A DNA stretch of 64,000 bases. Origin: Tipula vernalis. Lineage: Eukaryota > Arthropoda > Insecta > Diptera > Tipulidae. Numbering within the stretch: position 1 is the first letter of the stretch; every line of letters begins with the position of its first letter. Of this stretch, positions 1 through 10,329 are shown one piece after another. Below the pieces are notes generated by a model. That model saw only the letters and a list, made by a program, of their open reading frames with translations, searched no databases and had not been told where the DNA came from. Made by a program: the position numbers and the translations under genes. The stretch spans positions 130,113,605 to 130,177,604 of the forward strand of contig OY282559.1 of NCBI GenBank assembly GCA_958295665.1. The letters run 5' to 3'.

Positions 1-831
1 GACCAAACGCTAAAGAAATTCTCGGAATTAAAGTCAATTAGTCAATCGCAAGATCTTTTTACACCCTAAGATAGTTTGGGTCAAAACCATTTTACCAGCA
101 ATACAAAAATCGATCAGAAAGGACGTTTCACCGTACGCTTGCCATTCAAGAACTCGCCGAGAAAGTTAGGCCAATCGCTAAACATGGCTATAGCAAGACT
201 TCGAGGTACGGAACGTCGCTTTACTCGCGATTTGGAATTTTAAAAATTGTACCATAAGTTTATGCAGGAATATGAAAAACTTCACAACATGGAAGAAATC
301 CTTCAAGAAGAAATCGAGGATGATGCGTTTTATTTGCCATATCATGGTGTATTGCTGAAAGGTAACACGACCACCACACACAGAGTTGTGTTTGACGGTT
401 CCGCTAAAATTACTACTAGTATTTCTTTGATTGACTGTTTGCCAGTGGGTCCTACTGTTCAAGAAAGTATTGCTCTTTCCGCCGATATGAAGTCTCAAAA
501 GATCGTTTGGCTTGTTGTTACTTACGGGTTAGCATCCGTACCTTTCTTTTCGAGCGACAAGAACGTTTAAGGAAATATCAGTTCAAAATCAAGCCACATC
601 ATCTCTTGCTGCTGAAGCCATTGCAGATAATACGTACGTAGATGACCTCATGACAGGTGCTGATGATATTGCTGAAACGTACCAATTGAGGGATTCAGTC
701 ATCAGTCTACTCAGTAAACATGGATTACAACTCAGAAAATGGAAGTAAAACTTTCAACCATTGCTCAACTCATTATCAGATGAACTTAAGGATACACATC
801 TTAAATCAATAGATGATCATACTCATCAATC
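1..831 (+). mobile_element. BEL/Pao retrotransposon relic, protease-RT linker and RT (left part)
   Basis: This is the left half of a decayed BEL/Pao LTR retrotransposon polymerase; the window edge cuts it at base 1. From about 91 the + strand reads the stretch ahead of reverse transcriptase (GRFTVRLPFK, then RGTERRFTRD), a stop, then YHKFMQEY, YLPYHGV, VVFDGSAK and VGPTVQ, all typical of BEL/Pao. The catalytic YVDD box is readable at 635-646 (NTYVDDLMTG), followed by LLSKHGLQLRKW. Stops, frame changes and a deletion between VGPTVQ and YVDD make it non-functional. The reading frame runs up to 831, where a LINE has inserted, and resumes at 5361. Family call is firm; subfamily is not assigned. 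Confidence 0.85.
819..831. repeat. Left target-site duplication of the Jockey-like LINE
   Basis: The 13 bases atactcatcaatc occur here and again at 5361-5373, directly after the LINE poly(A). The match is perfect. Removing one copy and the LINE restores a continuous BEL/Pao reading frame, so this is a genuine target-site duplication made by target-primed reverse transcription. Confidence 0.93.
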
Positions 832-1350
832 CTTATTTTTGACTTGATTGTTCTCACAACTCTCTTATTTTAGGATGTTTACTGCATCTTCTATTTGCAG
901 ATCTTTTGCCTTTAGGTCCTCAATTATGTCCTCCTTCTTACACGTTGGATGAAGGCCTCTGGCCATAACCTTAATTGCGCGTTCGTTTTTATCTTCGTAT
1001 GTGAACCATTCTTTACCTTCCGCATTGAGCTTTGTTGCTAGAGCTCTATATGTATCGGAATCTGGTGTATTGATTTTCCACACGTTATTGTTTAGTGACA
1101 CTACTCAATATTCCTTAGCTGTCACTGCTTTCATTATAGATTGTATACTAGCAAATTCTGTTATGCCGATTACAATAATTGGCGGAGGAGCCTTTTCTTT
1201 CGGTACAACCTTTTGTTGCTGATTTTGTTGCTGTTGCTGGTGAGCTCGTTTGGTATTAGTATCACCAGTTACTAATACATTAGCTTGCGAATGATCTCCA
1301 ACTTCAGGCGAGAATTCTGCTTTTCGTTTTTTGGTAGGTCTTTTCTTCCA
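832..1350 (-). pseudogene. LINE ORF1 protein, N-terminal part (inverted segment)
   Basis: The minus strand encodes the front of a Jockey-type ORF1 nucleic-acid-binding protein. Reading down from about 1350 one finds a basic stretch (KKRPTKKRKAEF), a glutamine run (HQQQQQNQQQK), PPPIIVIGI, a stop near 1105, then a region matching the PRE_C2HC-type domain: WKINTPDSDTYRALATKLN, YEDKNERAIKVMARGLH, KKEDIIEDLKAK, DAVNILK. In related ORF1 proteins this domain lies just before the zinc knuckles, which here are on the opposite strand at 1470-1660. The flip is therefore an inversion inside one element, not a separate gene. ORF1 would bind element RNA; this copy has at least two stops. Confidence 0.85.
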
Positions 1351-1952
1351 CTGTTCATGCTTACGTTTAAAAAAAAGGAGAAAGTTGAAAACATATTCAA
1401 CATCAAAGCAATTCTCAATATGAGGGTTAAAATAGAACCACTTAAGAAAAACACGCGGCTAATACCTCAATGCAAAAAATGCCAAGGTTTCAATCACACG
1501 CAAAAATATTGCAGATGGGAGCCAAGATGCGTAAAATGTCCTGGAAAACACAACGCGAAAGAGTGTACAGAAAGTAGAAACACCCTGCAAAATGTATAAA
1601 CTGTAAAGGGCATCATCTTGCAAATTATAGAGGCTGTGAAGTAGCCAAAGAACTTCAAAGACTAAGAAACAAAATGCATCAGTTTCCTCAAAACCCTAGG
1701 GTTACCAGAGAAGAGAAACCAACTAAAACCCAAGCGGAGCCAAAACCACCAGGTATAGGTACAGAGCGGAAAAGTTATTCACAAATTGTACAGCAATCAT
1801 CTAATGTTACGAATGATAACCCCCTTGAAAGGATTTGTCGAAGCATAGAAGCCATAAATATACGGCTAGCAAAGCAAGAACGTGGTCTAGAAGCTTTATA
1901 TAAGCGTCTAGATATGCATCAAACCTTGAACGAGGCAACAGCCCTCATATAA
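1345..1952 (+). pseudogene. LINE ORF1 protein, C-terminal part with zinc knuckles
   Basis: This is the second half of the Jockey-like ORF1 protein, in the sense orientation. It starts near LPLFMLTFKKKE, continues with MRVKIEPL and RLIPQCKKC, and carries CCHC knuckles CKKCQGFNHTQKYC and CVKCPGKHNAKEC. A third knuckle (CINCKGHHLANYRGC) follows in another frame after a frameshift near 1590. The tail (1674-1952) is proline- and charge-rich and ends with a possible coiled segment (ICRSIEAINIRLAKQERGLE). It stops five bases before the ORF2 start. The knuckles indicate RNA binding in the LINE ribonucleoprotein; the frameshift makes this copy inactive. Confidence 0.85.
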
Positions 1953-1956
1953 TAAA

Positions 1957-4306
1957 ATGAGCAGATCATTAAGTATTGTCACCTGGAACGCGAACGGACT
2001 AGCGCAACATGTTCCAGAGCTAGAAATTTTTCTAAATTTAGAAAAAATAGATATCTGCCTTATATCGGAGAGCCATTTGACAAAAACATCATTTATTAAA
2101 ATACGTGATTATGAATGTTACCACGCTGTTCACCAAGGAGGAAACCCCAGAGGAGGATCAACAGTAATAGTGAAAAAGAATCTCAAACACTATGAAGAAC
2201 CTAGTATAGAAGAAGAAAGTATGCAAGTTAAAACCATAAAAGTTGAAAATAACAATAATAATGAATACAGTATTTCCTCTATCTACTGCCCTCCACGCTA
2301 TAATCTAAACAAAGAAAATTATAATAGACTCTTTAGATCACTAGGATCCAGTTTTATTATTGGTGGTGACTTTAATGCAAAAAAACACCAATTGGGGATC
2401 AAGACTTACAACCCATAAAGGAAAAGAGCTATTCGAAGCCGGACGAATAAATAACTGCGAGTTCCACTCTGGAGGTAAACCAACATACTGGCCTGCTGAT
2501 ATAAATAAAATACCAGATCTCATTGATTTTTATGTAACGAAAGAAATTTTCGAGGATTACATGTGCATCGATAACAGCGAAGGGATATATTCCGATCATA
2601 CACCTGTTATCATGACACTCAGCACAATGATAATTAATAAGGATAACCTGCCTAAATTAACAAATAATAGAACTAACTGGGACCTATTCCAAGAACTAAT
2701 TGAAATGCAAACAAATCTACGAGTGCCGATTAAAACACCGGTACAGTTGGAAGACGAACTAGAGGTATTTAACAGTACTATTCAACAAGCAGCATGGGAA
2801 AGTTCTCCTGCTAGTCACACCGAATCCTGTAGGAACCTTAATAATCCTATTGAGGTCAGGAAGTTAGTTAGAGAGAAACAGAAGGCAAGAAAAACCTGGC
2901 AAAGGACACGCGCCCCGGAAAACAAAATAATCCTCAATTTTCTATGCAATAAACTAAAACAACTTATAAAAGAAATTAAGAATGAAGCTATTAACAAGTA
3001 CTTAAATGGTCTCACCGAACATAAAGATACTGATTACTCTCTTTGGAAAGCAACAAAGGGATTAAAAAGAACCAAAACGCATGTGCCGCCTATTAAAAAT
3101 GGGGAAGGAACCTGGGCCAAAAGCGACAAGCAAAAAGCTATTTTATTTGCAGCTCACTTGGAAGACACCTTTCAACCGTTACCTAGGCAAACAGCAGATG
3201 AAAACATAATAACAATTAGCAAAATTGACGAATATAATATTCGATGTGTAACATTACAGGAATTAAAAAATTAGATCAAGTGTAATTTGAACGCCAAAAA
3301 AGCTCCAGGATATGATTTAATTACTGGCCAAGTCGTAAAAGCCATTCCCGAGAAGGGACTACGAAAATTGGTTCAAATTATCAATGCTGTCTTCAGAATA
3401 AAATATGTCCCACGGGAATGGAAAGTTGCTGAAGTAATTATGATCCCCAAACCAGGCAAACCAGCGAACGATAAAAAGTCGTACAGACCGATTTCACTAC
3501 TTCCTGTAATTTCAAAATTTTTTCAAAAATTACTGCTAAAGAGACTCAAGCCAATAATAGAAGAGAGAAATTTGATTCCACCACACCAATTTGGATTTAG
3601 AGAAAATCACTCTACGATACAACAAGTTCACAGAATAACGGATATAATCGAAGCCTCACTTGAGAATAAGAAGATATGCTTCAGCATCTCCTTAGATGTA
3701 GCACAAGCTTTCGACAAAGTTTGGCACCAAGGACTTGAATTTAAATTGCATCGAGATCTACCAAAGCAATTCCGACATTTCCGTGTAAAATATAACCGAG
3801 AGTACTCTGAACTAAAGAGAATATCAGCAGGCATACCACAGGGTAGCGTACTGGGTCCTATATTGTACATCCTGTACACCAGATATATGCCAAATACAGA
3901 AGGCGCCACCATAGAACATTTGCAGACGATACAGCTGTTCTGGCGACTGGAAAGTGTATATCAGAAGCAACGACCAAACTTCAAAAAGCAACCGACCCAG
4001 TGAGTAGTTGGACAAAGAAATGGCGCATTAGCCTAAACGAAGCAAAATCGGTTCACGTAAACTTCACAAACCAGAAAGTTAACTGGATTCCAGTGAAACT
4101 TAATTCAAGGCCGGTTCCAAATGCAAATACAGCCAAATACCTCGGCATGACTCTCGATTGCAAGCCTAGATGGAAAGAGCATGTTAAAAAGAAAAAAGAA
4201 GAATTGAACATTAAATATAGGAAAATGTATTGGCTAATAGATAGAAACTCTGAGCTTACAATACATAACAAATTGCTATTATATCAGCAAATACATAAAC
4301 AAGTAT
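1957..4306 (+). pseudogene. LINE ORF2: endonuclease and reverse transcriptase (broken)
   Basis: ORF2 of the Jockey-like LINE would nick target DNA and copy the element RNA. The ATG at 1957 follows ORF1 by five bases. The apurinic-type endonuclease is readable with its catalytic blocks: SIVTWNANGL, LISESH, IIGGDFNAKK and SDHTPV. A frameshift lies near 2385 and a stop at 3272. Reverse transcriptase follows: KKAPGYDLI, SYRPISLLPVISK, HQFGFRENHST, SLDVAQAFDKVWH and AGIPQGSVLGP. The catalytic FADD box is present at 3919-3930 but in a shifted frame. A deletion lies between VWH and GIPQG compared with relatives. The thumb region (WRISLNEAKS, YLGMTLD) reads to 4296, where a solo LTR interrupts it. 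Confidence 0.9.
4302..4306. repeat. Left 5-bp target duplication of solo LTR
   Basis: The bases agtat here and at 4903-4907 flank the TG...CA insert. Five bases fits BEL/Pao and many gypsy integrases. Homology with the intact LINE copy at 33852-34232 shows exactly one copy belongs to the LINE. Confidence 0.8.
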
Positions 4307-4902
4307 TGTTAACGCTGGACATATGCATCATCCAAATCCTCAAGATGACCTAAAAGGAAATCAACATTTAGATTTAAGAACATTTATACTATTGTAAACT
4401 ATAAACTTTTACTTATCTTATATTTAATTGTCTGCACTCATAATCACAATGCACACAACATTTTGTTTATTTACATTAAAAATTTGACAGCTCGTTAGTA
4501 ATGTAAAAATGAATTAAAATTAGCTCAATTTATGTAGTGTACATGGAACTTTATAAAATTAGTTTTACTAGTCGATAAGAGATGGCAGTATTATTTTATC
4601 ATTTAAAAAAAATTATATAATGTAAAATAATTATAATAGATGTCTCCATAGGCAAATTTATAATTATTGGCGGTTTATAACCAGTTTTCTAAAAATACAG
4701 AAAATTTTGTAAAGAAGGAAAAAAATAAAAAGGTAGAATAAATTCAGAAATTAACGTGAAAGCATCAAGTGTTATCATTAAAATATCTATTAAAAAAGAT
4801 CATCTAAGTGGATAAGGAGCGACAACAACAAGCAGAAATAAGGAGCTAAAATAATTCTAATTATTTCTTGGAGTGTCGAATAACAATTATCCGGACAAAA
4901 CA
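4307..4902. mobile_element. Solo LTR (596 bp) inside LINE ORF2
   Basis: A 596-bp AT-rich segment begins with TGTTAACG and ends with ACAAAACA, between 5-bp duplications (agtat). It breaks LINE ORF2 between LLYQQI and the downstream VWTYGIQLW, and the copy at 33852-34232 lacks it at the same place. It carries no open frame of note. These are the marks of a solo LTR left after recombination between the two LTRs of an LTR retrotransposon. A 5-bp duplication and TGTT...ACA ends would suit BEL/Pao, but the family cannot be named without a full copy. It is the youngest layer in a three-layer nest. Confidence 0.8.
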
Positions 4903-5206
4903 AGTATGGACCTACGGTATTCAACTTTGGGGTTGTACCAAGAAGACAAATGTACAAATGATTCAATGTTTTCAAAACAAAGTGCTGCGTGGCATTGTAA
5001 ACGCTTCATGGTACATTAGAAATGATAACCTCCATAGGGACTTAAACATGGAATATGTAAGTGTAGAAATACAAAATCATGCGAAGAAACACATTCAGCG
5101 GATATCTCGGCACCAAAATGCAGACATACGAAGTTTGTTGGATACCACCAAGTAAGAAGACTTCAAAGGCAGAAACCTTTGGAATTGGGCAGTTGTATTT
5201 AAGTAG
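4903..5206 (+). pseudogene. LINE ORF2 C-terminal end
   Basis: After the solo LTR, ORF2 resumes with VWTYGIQLWGCTKKTN, CFQNKVLRGIVNA, HRDLNMEYV and SLLDTTK, then runs out of frame to the natural end LELGSCI. Compared with the minus-strand copy at 33852-34232, this copy has lost four bases (tgca) near 5149, giving the stop after SLLDTTK. This C-terminal region is typical of Jockey-clade proteins and has no RNase H. Confidence 0.85.
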
Positions 5207-5360
5207 GATAGAGAAAAATAATTAATATGTAAATTCAAACGGGAGTAACCATTGGGCTACTGCCCGTCAAATGTGAAACTTCAGTTAAGAAAGATAAATT
5301 ACTAAATGATTTGTAAATCAGTTGTAATATTAAATAAAGGAAAAAAAAAAAAAAAAAAAA
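5207..5360 (+). other. LINE 3' UTR and poly(A)
   Basis: The 3' UTR holds a conserved block also present in the copy at 33705-33840, including a short self-complementary stretch around gggctactgccc (5254-5265), and an AATAAA signal at 5334-5339 before the A run that ends at 5360. It directly abuts the right target-site duplication (5361-5373). Confidence 0.85.
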
Positions 5361-5373
5361 ATACTCATCAATC
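5361..5373. repeat. Right target-site duplication of the Jockey-like LINE
   Basis: Second copy of atactcatcaatc, immediately after the LINE poly(A). See 819-831. Confidence 0.93.
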
Positions 5374-7236
5374 AACTCTATCTGTCAAGGTGCTTGGAGT
5401 TAATTGGAATCCAGTAACAGATGAAATCACTTTTATGTCGGACCTACCCACTATACAACCATCTACCCACTATTCAATCCGTCTATTCGATCCGCTCTGT
5501 TGGTTAGCCCCCATTACAATCACAGTTAAAATATTCATACAATTACTTTGGGCAAGCAACTTAGGCTGGGATGATCTTGTAACTGAGATCAAAGCAAACC
5601 GATGGAACCAAATAAGGGCTCAACTAAAGAATGTAAATCAAATCACAATTCCTCGGTTTATTCAAACACGAAAGACGTCTTCCATTGACGCAAGCCAATC
5701 AGCATATGCAGCTGTCATTATTTACAAGGTGATGAACCCAGAAGTGTTCATCAAACTAATTACTGCGAAAACCAAAGTAGCACCTATAAAGCCACCGACT
5801 TTACCTCACCTAGAAGTTTGCACAGCCATTCTCTTAACAAAATTGATCAACTTAGTTAAAAGAGGAACTAAATTATTGTTTGCTGATACATATGCCTGGA
5901 CCGACTCAAAAATAGTCCTCGATTGGCTTTCAACCCATCCCCGAGACTCTTAATTCTCTGAACCGCAAGCATTGACATAACATATCATCAAAGGATAATC
6001 CAGCAGATAGTGCTTCTCGCGGACAGCGGCCAGAAGAATTCATACCTAATAATTTATGTTGGAATGGTCCCAGCTGGTTACGCCAACCACCTGAATGTTG
6101 GCCAAAACAGAGCTGAAACTATGGAAACTTAGATGAAGAAACCAACAGCCTATTTACAATCACTACCCGTATTAACTAGCCATTGGTTTAATGAGTTTCT
6201 TTCAAAATACTCATCTTTTACGTTAAAAAAATATCAAATAGTCTTTGCCTACATCGTTAGGTATTTTAGTAATGCAAGGAGTCTCTAAGGAACGAGAATC
6301 GATGGTATTTACCTCTAAAGAGATGAACTTTTCGAAGGACAACGCCAAGTTTGTAAATTCGAGCAATTCAACTTTTATTCAGACAATATATTATCACTAC
6401 AAACCAACCAGCCAATCAAACGAAAAGTTCGTTACTTTCCCTGAACCCGTTTTTAGACAATCGCGGCATTCTGCGTGTCGGAGGAAGATTAGAGAACAGT
6501 ACCGCTTCATTCTCAACAAAACATCCAATTATCTTCATCCAAAATCAAAAGTAGCTGGTTTAGTACTCCAAGATTTTCATCTCGATAATAAGCATGCGGG
6601 ACCAACACTTTTATTGCAAATCTCAAGACAAAAGTATTGGATACCAGTTGGAAAAACAAAAGCAAAGGAAATAGTATACACAACTATGTAACAAGCTCTC
6701 GATTTAAAGCAAAATTGCAAATTGCCGAGTAGAACAGTACAACTGATCAGACCATTTTTACAAGTGGGTATCGACTACGCCGGACCAATTCCAATTCACT
6801 TGACTCGGGGAAGAGGCCAAAAGGTGTATAAGCGTACATTCGCTTGTTCCTATGTTTTAGTACAAAGGCATTTTTTTTGGAATTGGTTGGAGATATGACC
6901 ACTGACGCCAAACGGTTCACCGCACGTCGAGGTATCCCAAAAGAAATTTTTACTGATAATGGCTCCAATTTCATCGGTGCAAATAATAATTGCCTTCGGG
7001 AAGTATTTCAGAAACTTATAAAAAAATTCAAATCAAATATCTGATTATTCTTCTAGGCTTCATATTACTTGGCACTTTAATCCGCTTGACGCTCCCCATT
7101 TTGGTAGCATTTGGAAAGCTACCATTAAATCAACAAAATTCCATCTTACAAGGGTAATTGGAAAGCAAATCCTAATAATGGAAGAAATGAATACACTGCT
7201 CACAGAGATCGAAAGTGTCCTGAATTCAAATTCGTT
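5361..7236 (+). mobile_element. BEL/Pao relic, RNase H and integrase (right part)
   Basis: This continues the BEL/Pao polymerase broken at 831. It reads VKVLGVNWNP, FDPLCWLAPITI, TKVAPIKPPT, YAWTDSKIVLDWL (RNase H region, 5365-5953). From 6420 come degenerate integrase signals: a zinc-binding region with KYWIPVGKTK, then VGIDYAGPI (first catalytic Asp, about 6765), FTDNGSNFIGANN (second Asp, about 6949-6987) and, after a frameshift, a region resembling the Glu block (FGSIWKATIKSTK, about 7100-7137). The trace ends near 7236. Many stops and frame changes, including within 5953-6245, make it inactive. No 3' LTR was recognised. Confidence 0.82.
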
Positions 7237-7659
7237 TAAATGATTCTGCGGAGATCGTCATGAGGTTCCTACGCCGACACAAAGGCTACAAAGTCTAAAA
7301 GTGGTGTGTTTTGTGTTCCAAGAAAAGAAAATTTTACCTGAAAACATGACCCAAAAATTGTATTTAAATTTTTTTTTAAAAAATTGGCAATTAATCGCTA
7401 ACCACGTTACGCTAAAAATGATAACTTTTGGGTTGTTTCTAGAATATAATGAAATTATTAATTTTTCTGATTGGCTGTTATAAAAACTTGTCATGATACG
7501 CATTATGATTTATATCTACTACATTGTCATTAAGTCTAATAGCTAATTAATTGTTATTACTGTTTTAACCAATTAAATATTTCCACGACAAGATATGTAT
7601 ATGTGCTGTAATAAAATTTCATAATAAACATCGATATAATTTCAACGAAACACATCAAA
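7237..7659. other. No gene recognised
   Basis: AT-rich sequence between the BEL/Pao relic and the receptor-like gene. Short open frames exist on both strands at 7258-7503 but they mirror each other over a poly(A/T)-rich tract and show no family resemblance. The region should hold any promoter of the receptor-like gene, but no clear motif was seen. Confidence 0.5.
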
Positions 7660-9020
7660 ATGTTTTATCAAACGAGCTTATTTAAATTTAAACGTTCGCT
7701 GATAACCTTATCGAAGTGGCCTAGAAACTATAATCGATTCATTTACCAAGAAGACCAAAACGATGTCGTATCACTTCATGAAATAAAATATGAGAATCAA
7801 GATTTTGAAGACGCAAATGGTCGCCCTATAAGTATAGTAGGATCGCCCGTTCTTGGGTTCCCACAAACGGACATCATTAAACTACTCAATCAAATAATAA
7901 AATTTAAGTATAAAATTTATTTCTAGTATTATATATTACCAAGATGTCTAATCAATTTATTTCTGATCTACGTTTAGAATAAATGTAAACTTCAATGGAG
8001 AATGGCTGGCAAAGTATGGTTCTTACTGGACAAAATGATATGAATTTGATGCGCATTAATGAAATTTCCTCAATGGAATCACTATTGCCAACGACATCAC
8101 TTAGTCATCAAATTTGGGTGGTTAATATAAAAATGATTGGAAACCCCAAATTTTTTATTGATTTGTTCGATGTTTATTTGTGGATGGCATTTTTAGCTTC
8201 GTTTATCTCGATTGGATTTTTGGCAACACTTGGCACATACTTATTAAAGCGTTACACAAGTACAATATTTGATTACTTGACGTGCCTCTCACTGATTACA
8301 TATCAGGGCGGTGAAGAAATATCCCGTCTTGCTTTTGGTAAAATGCTGCTTGTATCAATGTCAATCTTAGCCATAATATTTCACGGTTCGTTTGAAGCTT
8401 TTCTCAGTTCATACTTGGCAATACGTAATCCTGATTTGCCATTCACAGATCTAGATGGATTATTGCGAAACAAACAATATTCAATTTGTGTACCAGCCGT
8501 TACTACTTCTTTTACGTATTTATCTGACAAAATAAAATTAAATGATACTCAACGTCGTCTCAATAGTGAAAATTGTCCGGAGCACTACAGGCTAAAAGAA
8601 AGTTTTTTCCAAAATCAAAAAATGGCTAATGATTATTGTCCAATGGATAGAACGGTATTTTTTGTACCAAGCATAAAAATAGTTTTTAGTGAGAGATGTC
8701 CCCCCTATAACTTCGTTCCCATCCACGATAAATATATAAAGCAATACGTTACGATGATGGTTTCACCCGGTTTCAAATATCGTGAACAATTTAATCGTGG
8801 TTTAATTCGGTTGCGTACTGCAGGATTTGTGAATAAGTTAGAGTTAAATAGGCGGAACAAAGAAGGTGCCATCGAGCACAAATTGAGGCAGGTGGAACAT
8901 AATCCATCGATTGGTTTACATCAGACGCAGATTATTTTCATGATATTATTAGTTGGTATCGTGATTGGGATCTTAAATTTGGCTTTTGAATTACTGATTT
9001 ATCATTACACTAAGGCTTGA
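7660..9020 (+). CDS. Ionotropic-receptor-like channel, truncated and frameshifted
   Basis: This encodes a divergent insect ionotropic receptor (glutamate-receptor-like channel used in chemosensation). Inferred exon 1 is 7660-7907; a 70-bp intron (gtataaaa...gtttag, 7908-7977) joins it in frame to NFNGEWLAKYGSYWT. A stop at 8036-8038 follows, and the channel continues one frame over from about 8034, as if one extra A sits in the run at 8032-8035. The second part has a membrane segment (DLFDVYLWMAFLASFISIG), pore region (DYLTCLSLITYQGG), second membrane segment, an extracellular S2 lobe with several cysteines, a last membrane segment (IIFMILLVGIVIGILNLAF) and a short tail. At roughly 420 residues it is short for the family and lacks most of the N-terminal region. 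In-frame stops precede 7660, with no AG acceptor between. It may be a pseudogene, or an intact gene with a sequencing error. Confidence 0.75.
7908..7977 (+). other. Inferred 70-bp GT-AG intron in receptor-like gene
   Basis: Starts gtataaaa and ends ctacgtttag. Splicing joins codon phase 2 exactly and replaces an in-frame stop at 7927 with a sequence (INVNFNGEW) that fits the start of the ligand-binding lobe of ionotropic receptors. Length is typical of short fly introns. Confidence 0.6.
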
Positions 9021-9289
9021 GTTTATTTGTTTTTGTGTATTTAGAATTTGTATTTTTGCGATCGATTTGTGTTTTAAGAATTTTAAATTTAATATTAATT
9101 TATTGCATAAAAAGTTGTAGCAGATAATTCAAAATAATCAATCCAATTACCTTATTTTTCTGTACACAATAATTATACTTGAAGCAATAAGAGCTATAAC
9201 ATTATTTGAGCACGTTACCGAGAAATACTTAAGTTACAAATGTTAAAAAAAACTTTGTAGATAACATGAAAAACGTTATTTAACTTAGT
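9021..9289. other. 3' flank of receptor-like gene, no gene
   Basis: AT-rich tail after the receptor stop codon. It contains weak AATAAA-like signals (for example ataataaa-type runs) but no clear feature. Confidence 0.4.
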
Positions 9290-9925
9290 GTCACTTAAAA
9301 ATATTTTATTAGATTGTATAACATATTATATTGCAACATTGTTAGATAGCATGTTATATTATGTAGTGGAAACGTGCCTTAACAATGATATGTAACGAGT
9401 TACAAGAAAATATGAAAAAAATGTTATGTAAAATTATGTAAACAATTTTAGATAACACGATCAACATTATTTAACATAATGTTACATAAAAATATTTCAT
9501 TTAATTTTGTAACACGTTATGTAACATTGTTATATAGCATGTTATTTTGTATAGTAGAATTGTAGCTTAACAATGGCCATGTAACACGTTACAAGAATTC
9601 ATAAAATAAATTCACACACCAAATGTTATGAAAACGTTGCTAGAAAACAAATAAAATGTAATTTATCATACACAAAAGTGTTTTATTAAGTTGTATGACA
9701 TGTTATGCAACATTGTTATATAGAATGTTATGTTATATGGTGGACACATCCAATTATAATGTTATACCTGATGAAAAGTTTTATTTATGATTGTGTTTCA
9801 TTGAATATTCTTATTAAGTTATATAACATATTACATATATATCATCTGTGTATGATACGTTATGTTTTATAGTGGAAACGTATGTTAACCTTGTTATATA
9901 ACATGTTACAACACCGCATACAAAA
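9290..9925. repeat. Diverged AT-rich tandem repeat, about 4 units
   Basis: About four degenerate copies of a unit of roughly 135-190 bp can be aligned by eye, with cores near 9325, 9510, 9700 and 9840. Each contains a block such as acattgttatatagcatgttat, then tagtggaaacgt, then a palindrome-rich stretch (aacatgtta, taacacgttac). The units are AT-rich and dense in short inverted repeats built on AACATGTT. No protein can be read. Possible origins are a minisatellite or multiple copies of a small foldback-type element. Confidence 0.6.
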
Positions 9926-10329
9926 ATTAAGGATTTAAGAATAAATGTTCGATAAAAAAAAAAAAATAATTAAATATATTGATGAGGCGCGGGTTCTTTC
10001 GGCAAAATCTTGTTTTAACAACAAGTTTATTTATTCATTCTTTCAACGTTGTTACCAATTCATTAAATAACGTGAATCATACAACAGGTCATATTACAAA
10101 TTTATGCATTAAATAATTTGTGCTTTATTTGTGTTGTGTCACACAATATCTTTTTCCGCCAAAGCCAATTTTAAATGCTTACTAAACGTTATACTTTTAT
10201 TGTTTTTTCTGTATAATATAATAAATTTTGTATAAAAAGTCAAGCAAATGAAATATAAAAATTAGAATAAATTTACCTTCAATCGAGTGTTTTTCATTCT
10301 CGAGGTTATTAAGACCCCACCAGTGCTAA
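9926..10329. other. No gene recognised
   Basis: AT-rich spacer with an A run (9955-9966) and a short inverted repeat, cttgtt...aacaag, near 10010. It may include the remains of the 5' end of the following BEL/Pao relic, but no LTR pair was found. Confidence 0.4.

Larger units (their letters stand above)
832..5360 (+). mobile_element. Jockey-like LINE with 5' inversion, inserted in BEL/Pao relic
   Basis: A non-LTR retrotransposon of about 4.5 kb lies between perfect 13-bp target-site duplications and ends in a run of A (5340-5360) preceded by aataaagg. The first part (832 to about 1350) carries the N-terminal half of ORF1 on the minus strand; from about 1350 the element runs on the + strand through the rest of ORF1 and ORF2 (endonuclease and reverse transcriptase). 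This is the arrangement expected from twin priming, in which a second primer starts on the element RNA. A solo LTR (4307-4902) later landed in ORF2. Several frameshifts and stops show it is dead. A truncated copy of the same family lies at 33705-34404. Confidence 0.9.

Noticed and set aside
7258..7503. Overlapping open frames on both strands before the receptor-like gene
   Set aside because: Low complexity, mirror each other and show no family resemblance; not connected in frame to the receptor.
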